Shown: positions 16,956 to 28,522, numbered from the stretch's first letter. The stretch: DNA of 64,000 bases from DATEDA01 sp963827595 (GCA_963827595.1 CAWHBT010000017.1:18102-82101), one strand, 5' to 3'. The notes: generated by a model not told the origin, from the letters alone. A program made the numbers and translations.

Positions 16956-17270
16956 ATGGTGAAGACCTTGCCGAAGGGGCACGTATCGTGCCTGTCGAGT
17001 GCTTTTCGGTATACGCCCGCGGTGCACACGAATGTCGCGAGCACTTTCGCGCGGATCAGTCGAGAGCTCGGGGCACAGGAGGTGGCCGTTTCCGCTTCCG
17101 GGAGGCGAATTGAAGCCTTACCTGCTCTTGTACATCATCCCTTCCCTCGATTCACGCTGTCGGGGCGCCCCAGTCTCGATGCGTCAGTCATCCGCCAGCC
17201 CCGGCCGTGCACACTGGGCGACGGCAACAATGGTCAGTTTCGGGTCAAGAGGCTGAACACGGCGCGGTGA
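16956..17270 (+). CDS. Hypothetical protein, plausible N-terminal half
   Basis: ATG at 16956 with GAGGA upstream. The first ~40 residues (MVKTLPKGHVSCLSSAFRYT, then PAVHTNVASTFARISRELGA) have the composition of a real small protein. After that the composition changes and may be a frame-shifted tail, so the real product may be shorter. No family recognised. It lies alone between short non-coding stretches. Confidence 0.4.
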   Translation: MVKTLPKGHVSCLSSAFRYTPAVHTNVASTFARISRELGAQEVAVSASGRRIEALPALVHHPFPRFTLSGRPSLDASVIRQPRPCTLGDGNNGQFRVKRLNTAR

Positions 17271-17369
17271 AGGGGTCACAAGCCCTGGAGCAATGGTGCC
17301 CAGTCTATTCTGCCCTCTCCGGCGGAGGCGGCGTCAAGCCTGGACGGAGTGTATCCAAGGAGCTCGGCT

Positions 17370-17783
17370 ATGCGCTTGCTCGTAACCTTGAGCGGTGACG
17401 TGGATAGATACCTGGTTAGAGGTGGCATCTGGGAGCTCGGTGGCTACTCCTATCGGGCTTACGTCCACCTCGTCCCGTCGGCACCCCGCCTCGACCTCTC
17501 CGAGGCAGTCGTACTCGTTTCACTTAGTGGCCCGAGCTTGCAAGGAGTACTCGATGCGGCCACCGCGCGCGTAATGACTGCAATCGGGAAACCGGTGCAG
17601 AACCTCCAGGTGCGCGCCGTGCCGGACAACTCCGAAGCATCGAGCGGAAGAGGGACCGTCCCTCATCCTCTTGGTGCCGCGCAGCCCGCGGGCTCGCGGC
17701 CTTCTGTCTCGTTCCGGTTACCGTCGCGTCTCAGCGGTTCTTCGCAGGAACGGAACGGTCGCCCCGACCGGCTCGATCCGTAG
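17370..17783 (+). CDS. Hypothetical protein
   Basis: ATG at 17370 preceded by AAGGAG (7-base spacing). The first ~90 residues look protein-like (MRLLVTLSGDVDRYLVRGGI..., VVLVSLSGPSLQGVLDAATA). The last ~45 are Ser/Pro/Arg-rich and may be non-native. No domain recognised. Convergent with the TAXI receptor gene, 13 bases away. Confidence 0.4.
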   Translation: MRLLVTLSGDVDRYLVRGGIWELGGYSYRAYVHLVPSAPRLDLSEAVVLVSLSGPSLQGVLDAATARVMTAIGKPVQNLQVRAVPDNSEASSGRGTVPHPLGAAQPAGSRPSVSFRLPSRLSGSSQERNGRPDRLDP

Positions 17784-17796
17784 AGCGCGACGACGG

Positions 17797-18849
17797 TCAG
17801 TTGCAAAGGCCGAGGATCCGCTCCTCCGGCGAACACGCGCGCGCGGGCTTTGCTCGAGTTTTGGTCTTCTCGGCGACGCAATTGCGGATCTCTCTAGTCG
17901 TGGTCCTGTAGTAGGTCCAGCCTGGAGCGAGCTCCGGGAGCGTCAAGTCGACCTCGCGCCATTTGGGATGGCCTTCGGCCTGCAGCTTGGAGAAATTCTG
18001 GCACAGCGATCGCCCGAACCGCGCCAGCGCGGCGACCGTGCCCTGCATGTTGTAGTCGTAGGTGACGAGGTATGCACCCACCGCGATCGTGGTGAAATCT
18101 TCGGTCAACAGCTGCGGATAGCTGCTGGTGCGGACGGTGGAGTGCGTGTAGGTCGTGAGCGGAAGCTTGCTCAAGGGATGATTGGGATCGAACTTGAGGA
18201 ACTTGATCAGCTTCTGCGCCTCGGGCCGCATGTTCGCCACCAGCGGCGCCGGCTGTCCAGCAGCCACGACGACCACGTCGATCGATTTGTCGCCGATCAG
18301 CTTGACCAGCGCTTCTTCCATCGCGATGTAGCTTGCGTTTGCCTCGGGAATCGGGCCGCCGAACATCATCCGATAGACCGTATGGGTGATGAGCGCCGCC
18401 CCACTTCCGACCAACCCGCCGTTGATTTTCGCGTTCTTGATGTCGTGGAGGTAGTTCAGCTCGGAGTCGGCTCTGACGATGTAGTGAATCTCGGTGTTGT
18501 AAAGCGGGAGGATGACTCTCAGGGGGCGGATGATTGCACCCGCCTCGGGGTTCCCGGCGCTCGCTCGATCGACGAAGGCTTGATAGACGTCGGCCTGGAC
18601 GATCGCGAATTTCACCCCCGGCTCGTAACGAAGCAGGTGGATGTTCGCGGCGGACCCCGCCGTCGGCAGGACCTCCAGATCGATATCCGCAACCGGCGCC
18701 ACAAACTTGGCGAGATCGGTTCCGATAGCGAAATAGGTGCCGCGCTCCGACGCGGTCACGATCTTGTAGGCTGCCGAAGCCGCCGGCGCAACCCCGCTCT
18801 GAAAATACAACCCTGCGGCGAGCAGCGCTCCTGTGAGTTTACGCACCAT
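17797..18849 (-). CDS. TAXI-family TRAP transporter solute-binding protein
   Basis: A 350-aa periplasmic binding protein with a signal peptide (MVRKLTGALLAAGLYFQSGVAPAASA). The TAXI receptor fold is suggested by YKIVTASERGTYFAIGTDLA, VLPTAGSAANIHLLRYEPGV, FAIVQADVYQAFVDRA and TVYRMMFGGPIPEANASYIA. TAXI receptors feed TRAP transporters, but no TRAP permease gene is next to it, so its partner is unknown. The C-terminus ends in CSPEERILGLCN, a two-cysteine tail echoed in the neighbouring gene. GGAGGGAA precedes the ATG. It directly follows the zinc-ribbon gene, with one base between. Confidence 0.85.
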   Translation of the reverse strand: MVRKLTGALLAAGLYFQSGVAPAASAAYKIVTASERGTYFAIGTDLAKFVAPVADIDLEVLPTAGSAANIHLLRYEPGVKFAIVQADVYQAFVDRASAGNPEAGAIIRPLRVILPLYNTEIHYIVRADSELNYLHDIKNAKINGGLVGSGAALITHTVYRMMFGGPIPEANASYIAMEEALVKLIGDKSIDVVVVAAGQPAPLVANMRPEAQKLIKFLKFDPNHPLSKLPLTTYTHSTVRTSSYPQLLTEDFTTIAVGAYLVTYDYNMQGTVAALARFGRSLCQNFSKLQAEGHPKWREVDLTLPELAPGWTYYRTTTREIRNCVAEKTKTRAKPARACSPEERILGLCN

Positions 18850-18850
18850 A

Positions 18851-19759
18851 CTATTCCCTCCGCTGAATGGATTCTGGCGCGCACAGCCCGAGCGCCGCTG
18901 CCCCGTCAGTGCACGGCCCTACGCGCGGGGGTTGACGCTCGAGGATCCCCGAGCCAGCTCCGGCGGAGCGCGGGCGCGCGACCGCTGCTGGCAGGGGGGG
19001 AGTAGCTTCCGACGGATCCTTTCCCTGAGTCGTGGCTTGTAGCACGCTGGTGGTTCCGTCGGACGAACGAGCAACGGGAGCCGCCGCCGTTGAGCGTGCA
19101 TCACCGCCTCCCGAACGGATTGCGGGGTCAGCCGCGACGGGAGGCGTAACTGCGAGGGCCGGAGTCGATGCACTAGGCACTCCGCCATCTGCGCCCGTGG
19201 CGGCGGAGCTGCCGAGATCTTTCACGGTACCCCTCGCCGCAGGGCCTTGTGGGATGTCGAGAACTGGAGGCTCGCGGTATGCGTAGTACCCGGCCGCGGC
19301 AAGGACGGCGAGGACCACCGTACCGACGATCACGGCCAGGCGGCGACGCGGGCCGATCTGCGGTATCCGGATTGCCGGGGATCTGGCGGTTGCCGACGCG
19401 CCCGAATCGGTATTGGCCAGCTGTCGCTGCATCTCCTGCAAAGTCTCGAGATCGCGATTGAGTCCGTCAACACCGAGAACCGGCTGCGCGCTCGGTTGCG
19501 TTCTGCCTTCAGCGGTCCACGCTCCGGACTTCACAGCGTCCCACGCGAGTCCGCCTGGCGGCTTCTCGAGCAACGCGGCAGCGCATTGGTGACAACTCGT
19601 CGCTAGCGGATCGTTCACCGCTCCACAGCGGGCGCACGGGACCAAGTGCATCGGAGTGCCGCAGGCGTTGCAAAACTTCGAGCCCGCCGGGTTGATGTGC
19701 TCGCAGAACGGGCACGCGGCAGACCGCATCGACGGGTTCGCAACCAAGCTTCTGGTCAT
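18851..19759 (-). CDS. Zinc-ribbon protein with one membrane span
   Basis: About 302 aa. Two N-terminal zinc ribbons (CPFCEHINPAGSKFCNACG and CARCGAVNDPLATSCHQC) occupy residues ~14-65. A polar segment follows, then one transmembrane helix (RLAVIVGTVVLAVLAAAGYY, ~140-165) and a long Ser/Thr/Ala/Pro-rich tail ending PCTDGAAALGLC. Likely a membrane-anchored protein with a cytoplasmic zinc domain. The start at 19759 is the first ATG; TTG at 19795 is also in frame. It is one base upstream of the TAXI receptor gene, so the two are almost surely co-expressed. Confidence 0.65.
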   Translation of the reverse strand: MTRSLVANPSMRSAACPFCEHINPAGSKFCNACGTPMHLVPCARCGAVNDPLATSCHQCAAALLEKPPGGLAWDAVKSGAWTAEGRTQPSAQPVLGVDGLNRDLETLQEMQRQLANTDSGASATARSPAIRIPQIGPRRRLAVIVGTVVLAVLAAAGYYAYREPPVLDIPQGPAARGTVKDLGSSAATGADGGVPSASTPALAVTPPVAADPAIRSGGGDARSTAAAPVARSSDGTTSVLQATTQGKDPSEATPPLPAAVARPRSAGAGSGILERQPPRVGPCTDGAAALGLCAPESIQRRE

Positions 19760-20132
19760 TAGCCTTCGGAAAGCACTGGGACTTCGTCTACCCAACGTCC
19801 TGACCGGAAGGAAGTCAGACTGTAACTCGACGACGTCGCGAGAAGGTCAAACCCTGTCACAGGCGCGCACGAGGTCACGCTATCCTGACACACCTCCTCG
19901 GCGAGGCGCTATGTCATTCAGCCGTGGCGCACCTGCCGCACCTACCGTGCGCCCGCTTCCGATTGCGGCGAACCCCAGACGTAGCGTCCGGATCGGTAGG
20001 ATTCAGGCCGGGCCGCGGGCCGCCGTCTAGGCAGCGTGCGCGGGGGTGACTCCTCGCGTTCGCGTCCATGGCTGTGTCCATAGTTGCCATTCCAAGTTGG
20101 AACTACAGCTTTTACAATAGCTTACTGCACAT
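19760..20132. other. Non-coding stretch upstream of xthA
   Basis: A 373-base gap between two divergently transcribed genes. I see no supported gene. A TACAAT at 20113-20118 could be a -10 for xthA, which would leave a very short leader; no -35 at proper distance is visible (TTGCCA at 20084 is too far). Confidence 0.4.
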
Positions 20133-20903
20133 ATGAAGTTCGCGACGTGGAACGTCAACTCGCTGAATGTCCGCCTCCCCCATCTGCTCGACTGGCTCGA
20201 ACGCGAGCGACCCGACGTCGTCTGCCTCCAGGAAACCAAGGTCGAGGATCCGAAGTTCCCGGCGGCCGCGCTCGAGGCCGCCGGCTACGGTTCCGCGTTC
20301 GCCGGCCAGAAGGCCTACAACGGGGTGGCGATCCTCGCGCGCGCGCCGCTCACCGACGTGCGGCTCGGGATCCCGAGTCTCGAGGACGACCAGCGACGGG
20401 TCGTGTCCGCGCTCGCCGACGGCATCCGCGTGGTCTGTGCGTACGTACCGAACGGTCAGGCGGTCGGCACGGAGAAGTACGAGTACAAGCTCAAGTGGCT
20501 GCGCGCGTTCGCCGACTGGCTGCGGGGCGAGCTCGCGGCGCACCCGAACCTCGTCGTCCTCGGCGACTACAACGTCGCCCCCGAGGACCGGGACGTGCAC
20601 GACCCGCGGCTCTGGCAAGGGCAGGTGCTGTGCAGCGAGCCGGAGCGCGCCGCGTTCCGACGGCTCCTCGAGCTCGGGCTGAAGGACGGGTTTCGGCTCT
20701 TCGAGCAGCCGGAGAAGTCGTTCAGCTGGTGGGACTACCGCTTGAACGCATTCAAACGCAACATGGGTCTCAGGATCGACCACATCCTCGTCTCGCCGAC
20801 GCTCGCCGGGAAGTGCCGGACATGCACGATCGACCGCGGGCCGCGCGCCCTGGAGCGACCGTCCGACCACGCGCCGGTCATCGCCGAGTTCGAGGTGAAG
20901 TGA
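20133..20903 (+). CDS. xthA: Exodeoxyribonuclease III
   Basis: AP endonuclease and 3'-5' exonuclease of base-excision repair. The 256-aa protein has the exonuclease III motifs in order: MKFATWNVNSLNVRLPHLLD (Asn), DVVCLQETKVED (metal-binding Glu), YNGVAILAR, VVLGDYNVAPEDRDVHDP (Asp and Asn), SFSWWDYR, GLRIDHILVSP and the final ERPSDHAPVIAEF with the catalytic Asp-His. Length normal. No strong ribosome site precedes the ATG. Confidence 0.95.
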   Translation: MKFATWNVNSLNVRLPHLLDWLERERPDVVCLQETKVEDPKFPAAALEAAGYGSAFAGQKAYNGVAILARAPLTDVRLGIPSLEDDQRRVVSALADGIRVVCAYVPNGQAVGTEKYEYKLKWLRAFADWLRGELAAHPNLVVLGDYNVAPEDRDVHDPRLWQGQVLCSEPERAAFRRLLELGLKDGFRLFEQPEKSFSWWDYRLNAFKRNMGLRIDHILVSPTLAGKCRTCTIDRGPRALERPSDHAPVIAEFEVK

Positions 20904-20913
20904 GGACGAACAG

Positions 20914-21339
20914 ATGATGTCGCACGCCGCGGGACCTGCGGACGCGATCCGGAAGCTCGGCTTCAAGAAGTGGTACGAGCGCCAGCTCATCGAGAGCCAC
21001 GCCTACCTCGTTACCTGCTTCCTGTGCCTCATCCTCGCCGTCACCCTGCTCGAGGGGTTCAGCTTCCGTGCGCCGGGGCTGCAGCCCCTCATCGGCCTAG
21101 CGTTGATTGCCGGTGGCGGGTTCGTCGGGCTCTTCTCCCTGCGGCGGTACGGGGCGATCATGGGCGAGGCGGAGCGCCTCAGCCAGCGCTCGACCTGCGC
21201 CGGCTGCGGCGCGTATGCGACGTTCGACGTCCTCGAGTCCGGCGGCAGCGACGGGCCGTCGCAGGCCGGCGACGGGACGCCGACCACGTGGCTGCGCGTG
21301 CGCTGCCGCAAGTGCGGCCACGGCTGGACGATGCCGTGA
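20914..21339 (+). CDS. Unknown two-span membrane protein with C-terminal zinc ribbon
   Basis: A 141-aa protein. Two hydrophobic segments (YLVTCFLCLILAVTLLEGF and LIGLALIAGGGFVGLFSL) are followed by a four-cysteine zinc ribbon (STCAGCGAYATF ... LRVRCRKCGHGWTMP). The hairpin plus cytoplasmic zinc ribbon suggests a small membrane-tethered regulator; no function is established. It begins 10 bases after xthA and its stop overlaps the next start (GTGA), so the three genes form one transcription unit. Confidence 0.6.
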   Translation: MMSHAAGPADAIRKLGFKKWYERQLIESHAYLVTCFLCLILAVTLLEGFSFRAPGLQPLIGLALIAGGGFVGLFSLRRYGAIMGEAERLSQRSTCAGCGAYATFDVLESGGSDGPSQAGDGTPTTWLRVRCRKCGHGWTMP

Positions 21340-22016
21340 GCGGCGCGCCGGCGAGAACGGTCGTGCTCTGCACGGTGGTACTCGCCGCAGCGTTCGTGCT
21401 CGACTGGCTCGCGCCGTTGTGGGGCCAGCTCGCCGCCGGGCTGCTGACCTGGGCGGTCGCGTTGTTCTTCATCGGCCGCGCCGACGCCGCCCAGCGGCCG
21501 ATGCTCTTCTGGTGCCTGGCCTGGGCCACCGCCGGCGAGCTGTTCTGCTCGCTCGCGTGGGGCCTCTACACGTACCGCCTGGGAAACATCCCGCACTTCG
21601 TTCCGCCCGGCCACGTCCTGCTGTTCCTGATCGGCTGGCAGCTCGCGCCGCGGGTACCGCAGGCCGCGGCGCACGCGCTCACCGCGGCCTACGCCGTCCT
21701 CGCGCTGCTCGCGCTGATCCTGTTGCAGGACCAGTTCAGCGTCCTGCTGTTCGCGGTGTACGGGACCCTGTATTGGCGCGCGCCCGGTCTGCGCAGCCTG
21801 CTGGCGACGATGTTCGGCCTCACGCTCGGGATGGAGCTCTTCGGCACGTCGCTCGGCACGTGGGGTTGGGCCGAGCGCACGCCCTGGCTCGGCCTGACGA
21901 CGATCAACCCGCCGGTGGCGGTGGGAGCGTTCTATTGCACGCTGGACGCGCTGATCGTCGGGTCGATCCGCGCCAGCGCGAGCGTCCGGCGCGCGGCGCT
22001 CCCCGCTCCCGCGTAA
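21336..22016 (+). CDS. Unknown polytopic membrane protein
   Basis: A 226-aa, very hydrophobic protein with about six or seven membrane spans (TVVLCTVVLAAAFVLDWLAP, LLTWAVALFFIGRA, VLLFLIGWQLAPR, AYAVLALLALILLQ). Conserved-looking polar motifs such as GTSLGTWGWAERTPWLGLTT lie between spans. The GTG start overlaps the previous stop (GTGA), implying translational coupling with the zinc-ribbon protein. No transporter or enzyme family recognised. Convergent with malate synthase. Confidence 0.6.
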   Translation: MSGAPARTVVLCTVVLAAAFVLDWLAPLWGQLAAGLLTWAVALFFIGRADAAQRPMLFWCLAWATAGELFCSLAWGLYTYRLGNIPHFVPPGHVLLFLIGWQLAPRVPQAAAHALTAAYAVLALLALILLQDQFSVLLFAVYGTLYWRAPGLRSLLATMFGLTLGMELFGTSLGTWGWAERTPWLGLTTINPPVAVGAFYCTLDALIVGSIRASASVRRAALPAPA

Positions 22017-22031
22017 GCGGGCGGGCGAGCG

Positions 22032-23678
<1,647 letters not shown>

Positions 23679-23776
23679 GAGCGAATCTCGGAGCGGACGG
23701 ACCGCACGATTCTACCGCAGCGCGGCGCGATTGCCGCACTGCAAAACCCATCCCGGATTGCGAAAATCGGCGCCGC

Positions 23777-25186
<1,410 letters not shown>

Positions 25187-25198
25187 CGGGGGGATCCG

Positions 25199-26305
25199 TC
25201 AGGGGACGCGCCCATCGCCGCGGCCCTCGTTCTTCCGTCGCCGACCCAGCGGCAGCAGGATCGTGAACGCCGTCCGGCCGGGGCGGCTGTCGCATTCGAT
25301 CGAACCGTCATGGTGCTGCACGTACGTCTGGGCAAGCGTGAGGCCAAGGCCCGTGCCGCCGTCCCGTCCGGAGACGAGCGGATGGAACATCCGCTCCCGC
25401 AGCCCGGACGGGATGCCGGGTCCGTTGTCGATCACTTGCAATTCTAGTGCCAGGCGGTGCTGACGCCGCGCAATCGTGGCCGAGCGCGCGGCGCGGGTGC
25501 GCAGGGCGATCTCCCCGGGCGGATCGGCGGCGCTCCGGCGCGCCCCGAGCACCGCCTGCGCGGCGTTGCGGACGACGTTGAGCAGCGCCTGGATCAGCTG
25601 CTCGCGGTCGCCCTCGATCTCCGGGAGGCTCGCGTCGTAGTCGCGCACGATCCGCACGCCCTCGGGGAACTCCGCGAGGATGAGGCTCCGTACCCGCTCG
25701 CAGACTTCGTGGGTGTTCACCGGCCCGAGGAGCGGCGGCCGGTGGGGCGTGAGGAGGCGATCCATCAGGAGCTGGAGCCGGTCGGCCTCCTTGATGATCA
25801 CCTGGGTGTACTCGCGCAAATCCGCCCGGTCGAGCTCCCGCTCGAGGAGCTGCGCCGAGCCGCGCAGCCCGCCGAGCGGGTTCTTGATCTCGTGGGCGAG
25901 GCTCCGGATCAGCTCCCGGTTCGCGACCGCCTGGGTGAGCTCGCGCTCCTCGCGCTCGATCCGCAGATGCTGGTCGGTCGAACGCAGCTCCAGCACGAGC
26001 CGGCCGCGCTCCGCTTCGGCCGGCGTCGCGAGGCAGCTGAAATGCAGGGGTGGCGAGCCCCGGCGCCCGAGCTCGAGGGAGCGGTCCCAGAAACCCCAGT
26101 TGCGCTCGATCGCCTGGCGGAGCTTCGCCTCGAACGCGCCAGCGTCGGTGAAGAGCTCCGGCAGCCGCTGGCCGCGGAGCTGCTTCGCGGCGAGCTCCAG
26201 CAGATGCTCCGCGGCGGGATTCGCATGCACCACGCGGAGCTCCGCGTCGAGCACGACGACCGCGGTGCCGAGGAGGTCCAGGCCGGTGAACGCCGCGTGG
26301 CTCAC
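25199..26305 (-). CDS. ntrB: Nitrogen-sensing histidine kinase NtrB
   Basis: Kinase/phosphatase of NtrC, itself controlled by PII. The 368-aa cytoplasmic protein has an N-terminal PAS domain (LLGTAVVVLDAELRVVHANP). The HisKA motif is SLAHEIKNPLGGLRGSAQLL with phospho-His138. The ATPase domain has the N box (QALLNVVRNAAQAV), the G1 box (QVIDNGPGIPSG) and the G2 box (GRDGGTGLGLTLAQTYVQHH). No membrane spans, as usual for NtrB. Start ATG at 26305. Two inverted repeats separate it from the upstream DUF4124 gene. Confidence 0.95.
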   Translation of the reverse strand: MSHAAFTGLDLLGTAVVVLDAELRVVHANPAAEHLLELAAKQLRGQRLPELFTDAGAFEAKLRQAIERNWGFWDRSLELGRRGSPPLHFSCLATPAEAERGRLVLELRSTDQHLRIEREERELTQAVANRELIRSLAHEIKNPLGGLRGSAQLLERELDRADLREYTQVIIKEADRLQLLMDRLLTPHRPPLLGPVNTHEVCERVRSLILAEFPEGVRIVRDYDASLPEIEGDREQLIQALLNVVRNAAQAVLGARRSAADPPGEIALRTRAARSATIARRQHRLALELQVIDNGPGIPSGLRERMFHPLVSGRDGGTGLGLTLAQTYVQHHDGSIECDSRPGRTAFTILLPLGRRRKNEGRGDGRVP

Positions 26306-26367
26306 GCCACGCTCCCGGGGGATTTACAACGGGGCTTGCCCCCGTTCCCGGTTGGTACGAAGGCCTT

Positions 26368-26388
26368 TCCCTGGCTGCAGGCCAGGGA
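26368..26388 (-). terminator. Hairpin after the DUF4124 gene
   Basis: An 8-bp inverted repeat (TCCCTGGC / GCCAGGGA, loop TGCAG) lies between the DUF4124 gene and ntrB; a second repeat (AACGGGG / CCCCGTT) is at 26328-26346. No strong T-run follows either, so termination is only possible; they might instead attenuate read-through into ntrBC. Confidence 0.3.
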
Positions 26389-26396
26389 GGCGCGGC

Positions 26397-26912
26397 TTAC
26401 CGCAGTCCCGCGAGCTCTTTCTTGAGCGCCGCGATGTTGCGCTCGTGGCGCTCCACCGTGTCCTGGAACGGCTTCAGGCGGTCGAGGACGCGCTGATAGT
26501 TCTTCTCGTCGCCGTAGCGCACCGCTTCCTGCGCGGCGAGCTTCGCCTTGGCGTCGATCAGCCCCTTCTCCTCGGTGGAGAGCTCGTCCTCGAGGATCCG
26601 GCGGCGGCCCTCGTCGCGGGTCTTCTGCGTGTCCCGGTCGACCTTGGGGAAGCCCGAGCCGGCCTTCTCTGAGGCCGCGGACCGCGAGGGCGGCGGCGGC
26701 GTTGAGACGACCGAGACCTCCTTGGTCACGACCGTGCACTGTTTCCCTTCGGTCTCTTTCTTGATGTTGGTGTAGTGCGCTCGGCCGTCCGCCTCCACGC
26801 ATTTCCACACCGTCCCCTGCGGCTGCGCCTGCGGCTGCGGCTGCGCCTGCGCCTGCGCCCCCGATGCTGCTGCCAGGGCGGCGCAAGCCAACCAGACCTT
26901 CACGTGTGCCAT
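26397..26912 (-). CDS. Exported DUF4124 protein with coiled-coil tail
   Basis: A 171-aa protein: signal peptide (MAHVKVWLACAALAAASGAQ), a Gln/Ala/Pro repeat (QAQAQPQPQAQPQ) encoded by GC-rich six-base units, then the DUF4124 signature TVWKCVEADGRAHYTNIKKE. The C-terminal ~90 residues are charged and helical (LIDAKAKLAAQEAV, VERHERNIAALKKELAGL), suggesting a coiled coil. DUF4124 proteins are common in betaproteobacteria and uncharacterised. An in-frame ATG nine bases earlier is possible. Placed between glnA and ntrB. Confidence 0.75.
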   Translation of the reverse strand: MAHVKVWLACAALAAASGAQAQAQPQPQAQPQGTVWKCVEADGRAHYTNIKKETEGKQCTVVTKEVSVVSTPPPPSRSAASEKAGSGFPKVDRDTQKTRDEGRRRILEDELSTEEKGLIDAKAKLAAQEAVRYGDEKNYQRVLDRLKPFQDTVERHERNIAALKKELAGLR

Positions 26913-27062
26913 TGGGACCATCCGGAGCGAGGACGAGCTCGCAGTCTAGGTGAAGATCGTCCTGATTACAAACCACTTTCCGGCGCTCTGGGGGCCCTAT
27001 TTCACGGCGCCGGACATCCCCGGGGGTGGCGGCGGATAACGGGCTCACGGGACGGGAAGAAA

Positions 27063-27083
27063 GGCGGGGGCACCGCCCCCGCC
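27063..27083 (-). terminator. Intrinsic terminator of glnA
   Basis: A 9-bp perfect stem (GGCGGGGGC / GCCCCCGCC) with a 3-base loop, followed on the minus strand by TTTCTT. It sits 24 bases after the glnA stop and fits a Rho-independent terminator. Confidence 0.7.
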
Positions 27084-27106
27084 GTGCGCGGTGGCGCGAT
27101 GACCGG

Positions 27107-28522
27107 CTACGACGCGTAGTACATGTCGAACTCGATCGGATGGGTGGTCATCCGGAACCTGGTGATCTCGTCCATCTTGAGCGCCATGTACGCATCGAGC
27201 GTGTCATTCGTGAACACGCCGCCGCGGGTCAGGAACTCGCGGTCCTTGTCCAGGGTCTCCAGCGCCTGCTCGAGCGACGCGCACACGTTCGGGACCTTCT
27301 TCGCCTCTTCGGGCGGCAGGTGGTACATGTCCTTGTCGAGCGGGTCGCCGGGCTTGATCTTGTTCTGGACGCCGTCGAGACCCGCCATCAGCATCGCCGC
27401 GAAGCCGAGATACGGATTCATCGTCGGGTCGGGGAAGCGCACCTCGACGCGCCGCGACTTCGGGCTCGACACGTAGGGGATGCGGCAGGCGACGGAGCGG
27501 TTGCGGGCCGAGTAGGCGAGATTGATCGGCGCCTCGAAGCCCGGCACCAGACGCTTGTACGAGTTCGTGCCCGGGTTGGTGATCGCGTTGAGCGCCTTCG
27601 CGTGCTTGATGATCCCGCCGATGTAGTGGAGCGCGAAGTCCGAGAGCCCGGCGTAGCCGTTGCCGGCGAAGAGGTTGTTGCCGTCCTTCCAGACCGACTG
27701 GTGGCAGTGCATGCCCGAGCCGTTGTCGCCGACGATCGGCTTCGGCATGAACGTCGCGGTCTTGCCGTACGACGCCGCGGTCATCCAGACCGTGTACTTC
27801 AGGATCTGCATCCAGTCGGCGCGCTGGACGAGCGGCGCGAAGCGCGTGCCGATCTCGTTCTGGCCGGCGGCGCCCACCTCGTGGTGGTGTACCTCGACCT
27901 CGACGCCCTGCTGCTCCAGCGCGAGCGCCATCGCGTTGCGGATGTCGGCGAGCGTGTCGGTCGGGGGCACCGGGAAGTAGCCACCCTTCACCGGCGCGCG
28001 GTGCCCCGGGTTCCCGCCCTCGTACTCGTCGCCCGAGGACCAGGGGGCCTCCTCGGACTTGATCTTCACGAAGCAGCCCGCCATGTCGACGCTCCAGGTC
28101 ACCGAGTCGAAGATGAAGAACTCGGGCTCGGGGCCGAAGTACGCGGTGTCGCCGAGGCCGGTCGACTTCAGGTAGCCCTCCGCCTTCTTCGCGATCGAGC
28201 GCGGGTCGCGGCCGTAGGGCTTCATGTCGGTGGGCTCGATCACGTCGCAGCTGACGTTCAGCACCGTCTCGTCGGTGAACGGGTCGAGACGGGCGCTCAC
28301 CGGATCGGGCATGAGGAGCATGTCCGAGGCCTCGATCCCCTTCCAGCCGGCGATCGACGAGCCGTCGAACGCGTGGCCGTTCTCGAACTTCTCCATCGTG
28401 AAGTACTTCGCCGGGACGGTGACGTGCTGCTCCTTGCCGCGGGTGTCGGTGAAGCGGAAGTCGACGAACTTCACCTCCTTGTCCTTGACGAGCTTCATCA
28501 CATCGGCGGCAGTCATTGCCAT
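27107..28522 (-). CDS. glnA: Glutamine synthetase, type I
   Basis: Makes glutamine from glutamate and ammonia; the main ammonia-assimilation enzyme. The 471-aa protein shows FVDFRFTDTRGKEQHVTVPA, FDGSSIAGWKGIEASDMLL, FFIFDSVTW, NGSGMHCHQSVWKDG (catalytic loop), YKRLVPGFEAPINLAYSARN and the C-terminal region MYHLPPEEAKK. The Tyr there corresponds to the adenylylation site of beta-type GSI. Start at 28522 (MAMTAADV) with GGAGAAG upstream; the frame continues upstream but lacks family similarity. A sigma-54 promoter and two NtrC sites lie upstream and a terminator downstream, so it is a monocistronic, nitrogen-regulated gene. Confidence 0.97.
   Translation of the reverse strand: MAMTAADVMKLVKDKEVKFVDFRFTDTRGKEQHVTVPAKYFTMEKFENGHAFDGSSIAGWKGIEASDMLLMPDPVSARLDPFTDETVLNVSCDVIEPTDMKPYGRDPRSIAKKAEGYLKSTGLGDTAYFGPEPEFFIFDSVTWSVDMAGCFVKIKSEEAPWSSGDEYEGGNPGHRAPVKGGYFPVPPTDTLADIRNAMALALEQQGVEVEVHHHEVGAAGQNEIGTRFAPLVQRADWMQILKYTVWMTAASYGKTATFMPKPIVGDNGSGMHCHQSVWKDGNNLFAGNGYAGLSDFALHYIGGIIKHAKALNAITNPGTNSYKRLVPGFEAPINLAYSARNRSVACRIPYVSSPKSRRVEVRFPDPTMNPYLGFAAMLMAGLDGVQNKIKPGDPLDKDMYHLPPEEAKKVPNVCASLEQALETLDKDREFLTRGGVFTNDTLDAYMALKMDEITRFRMTTHPIEFDMYYAS

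Noticed and set aside
26819..26860. GC-rich hexamer repeat resembling a microsatellite.
   Set aside because: It encodes the Gln/Ala/Pro stretch after the signal peptide of the DUF4124 gene; no sign of a wider repeat array.
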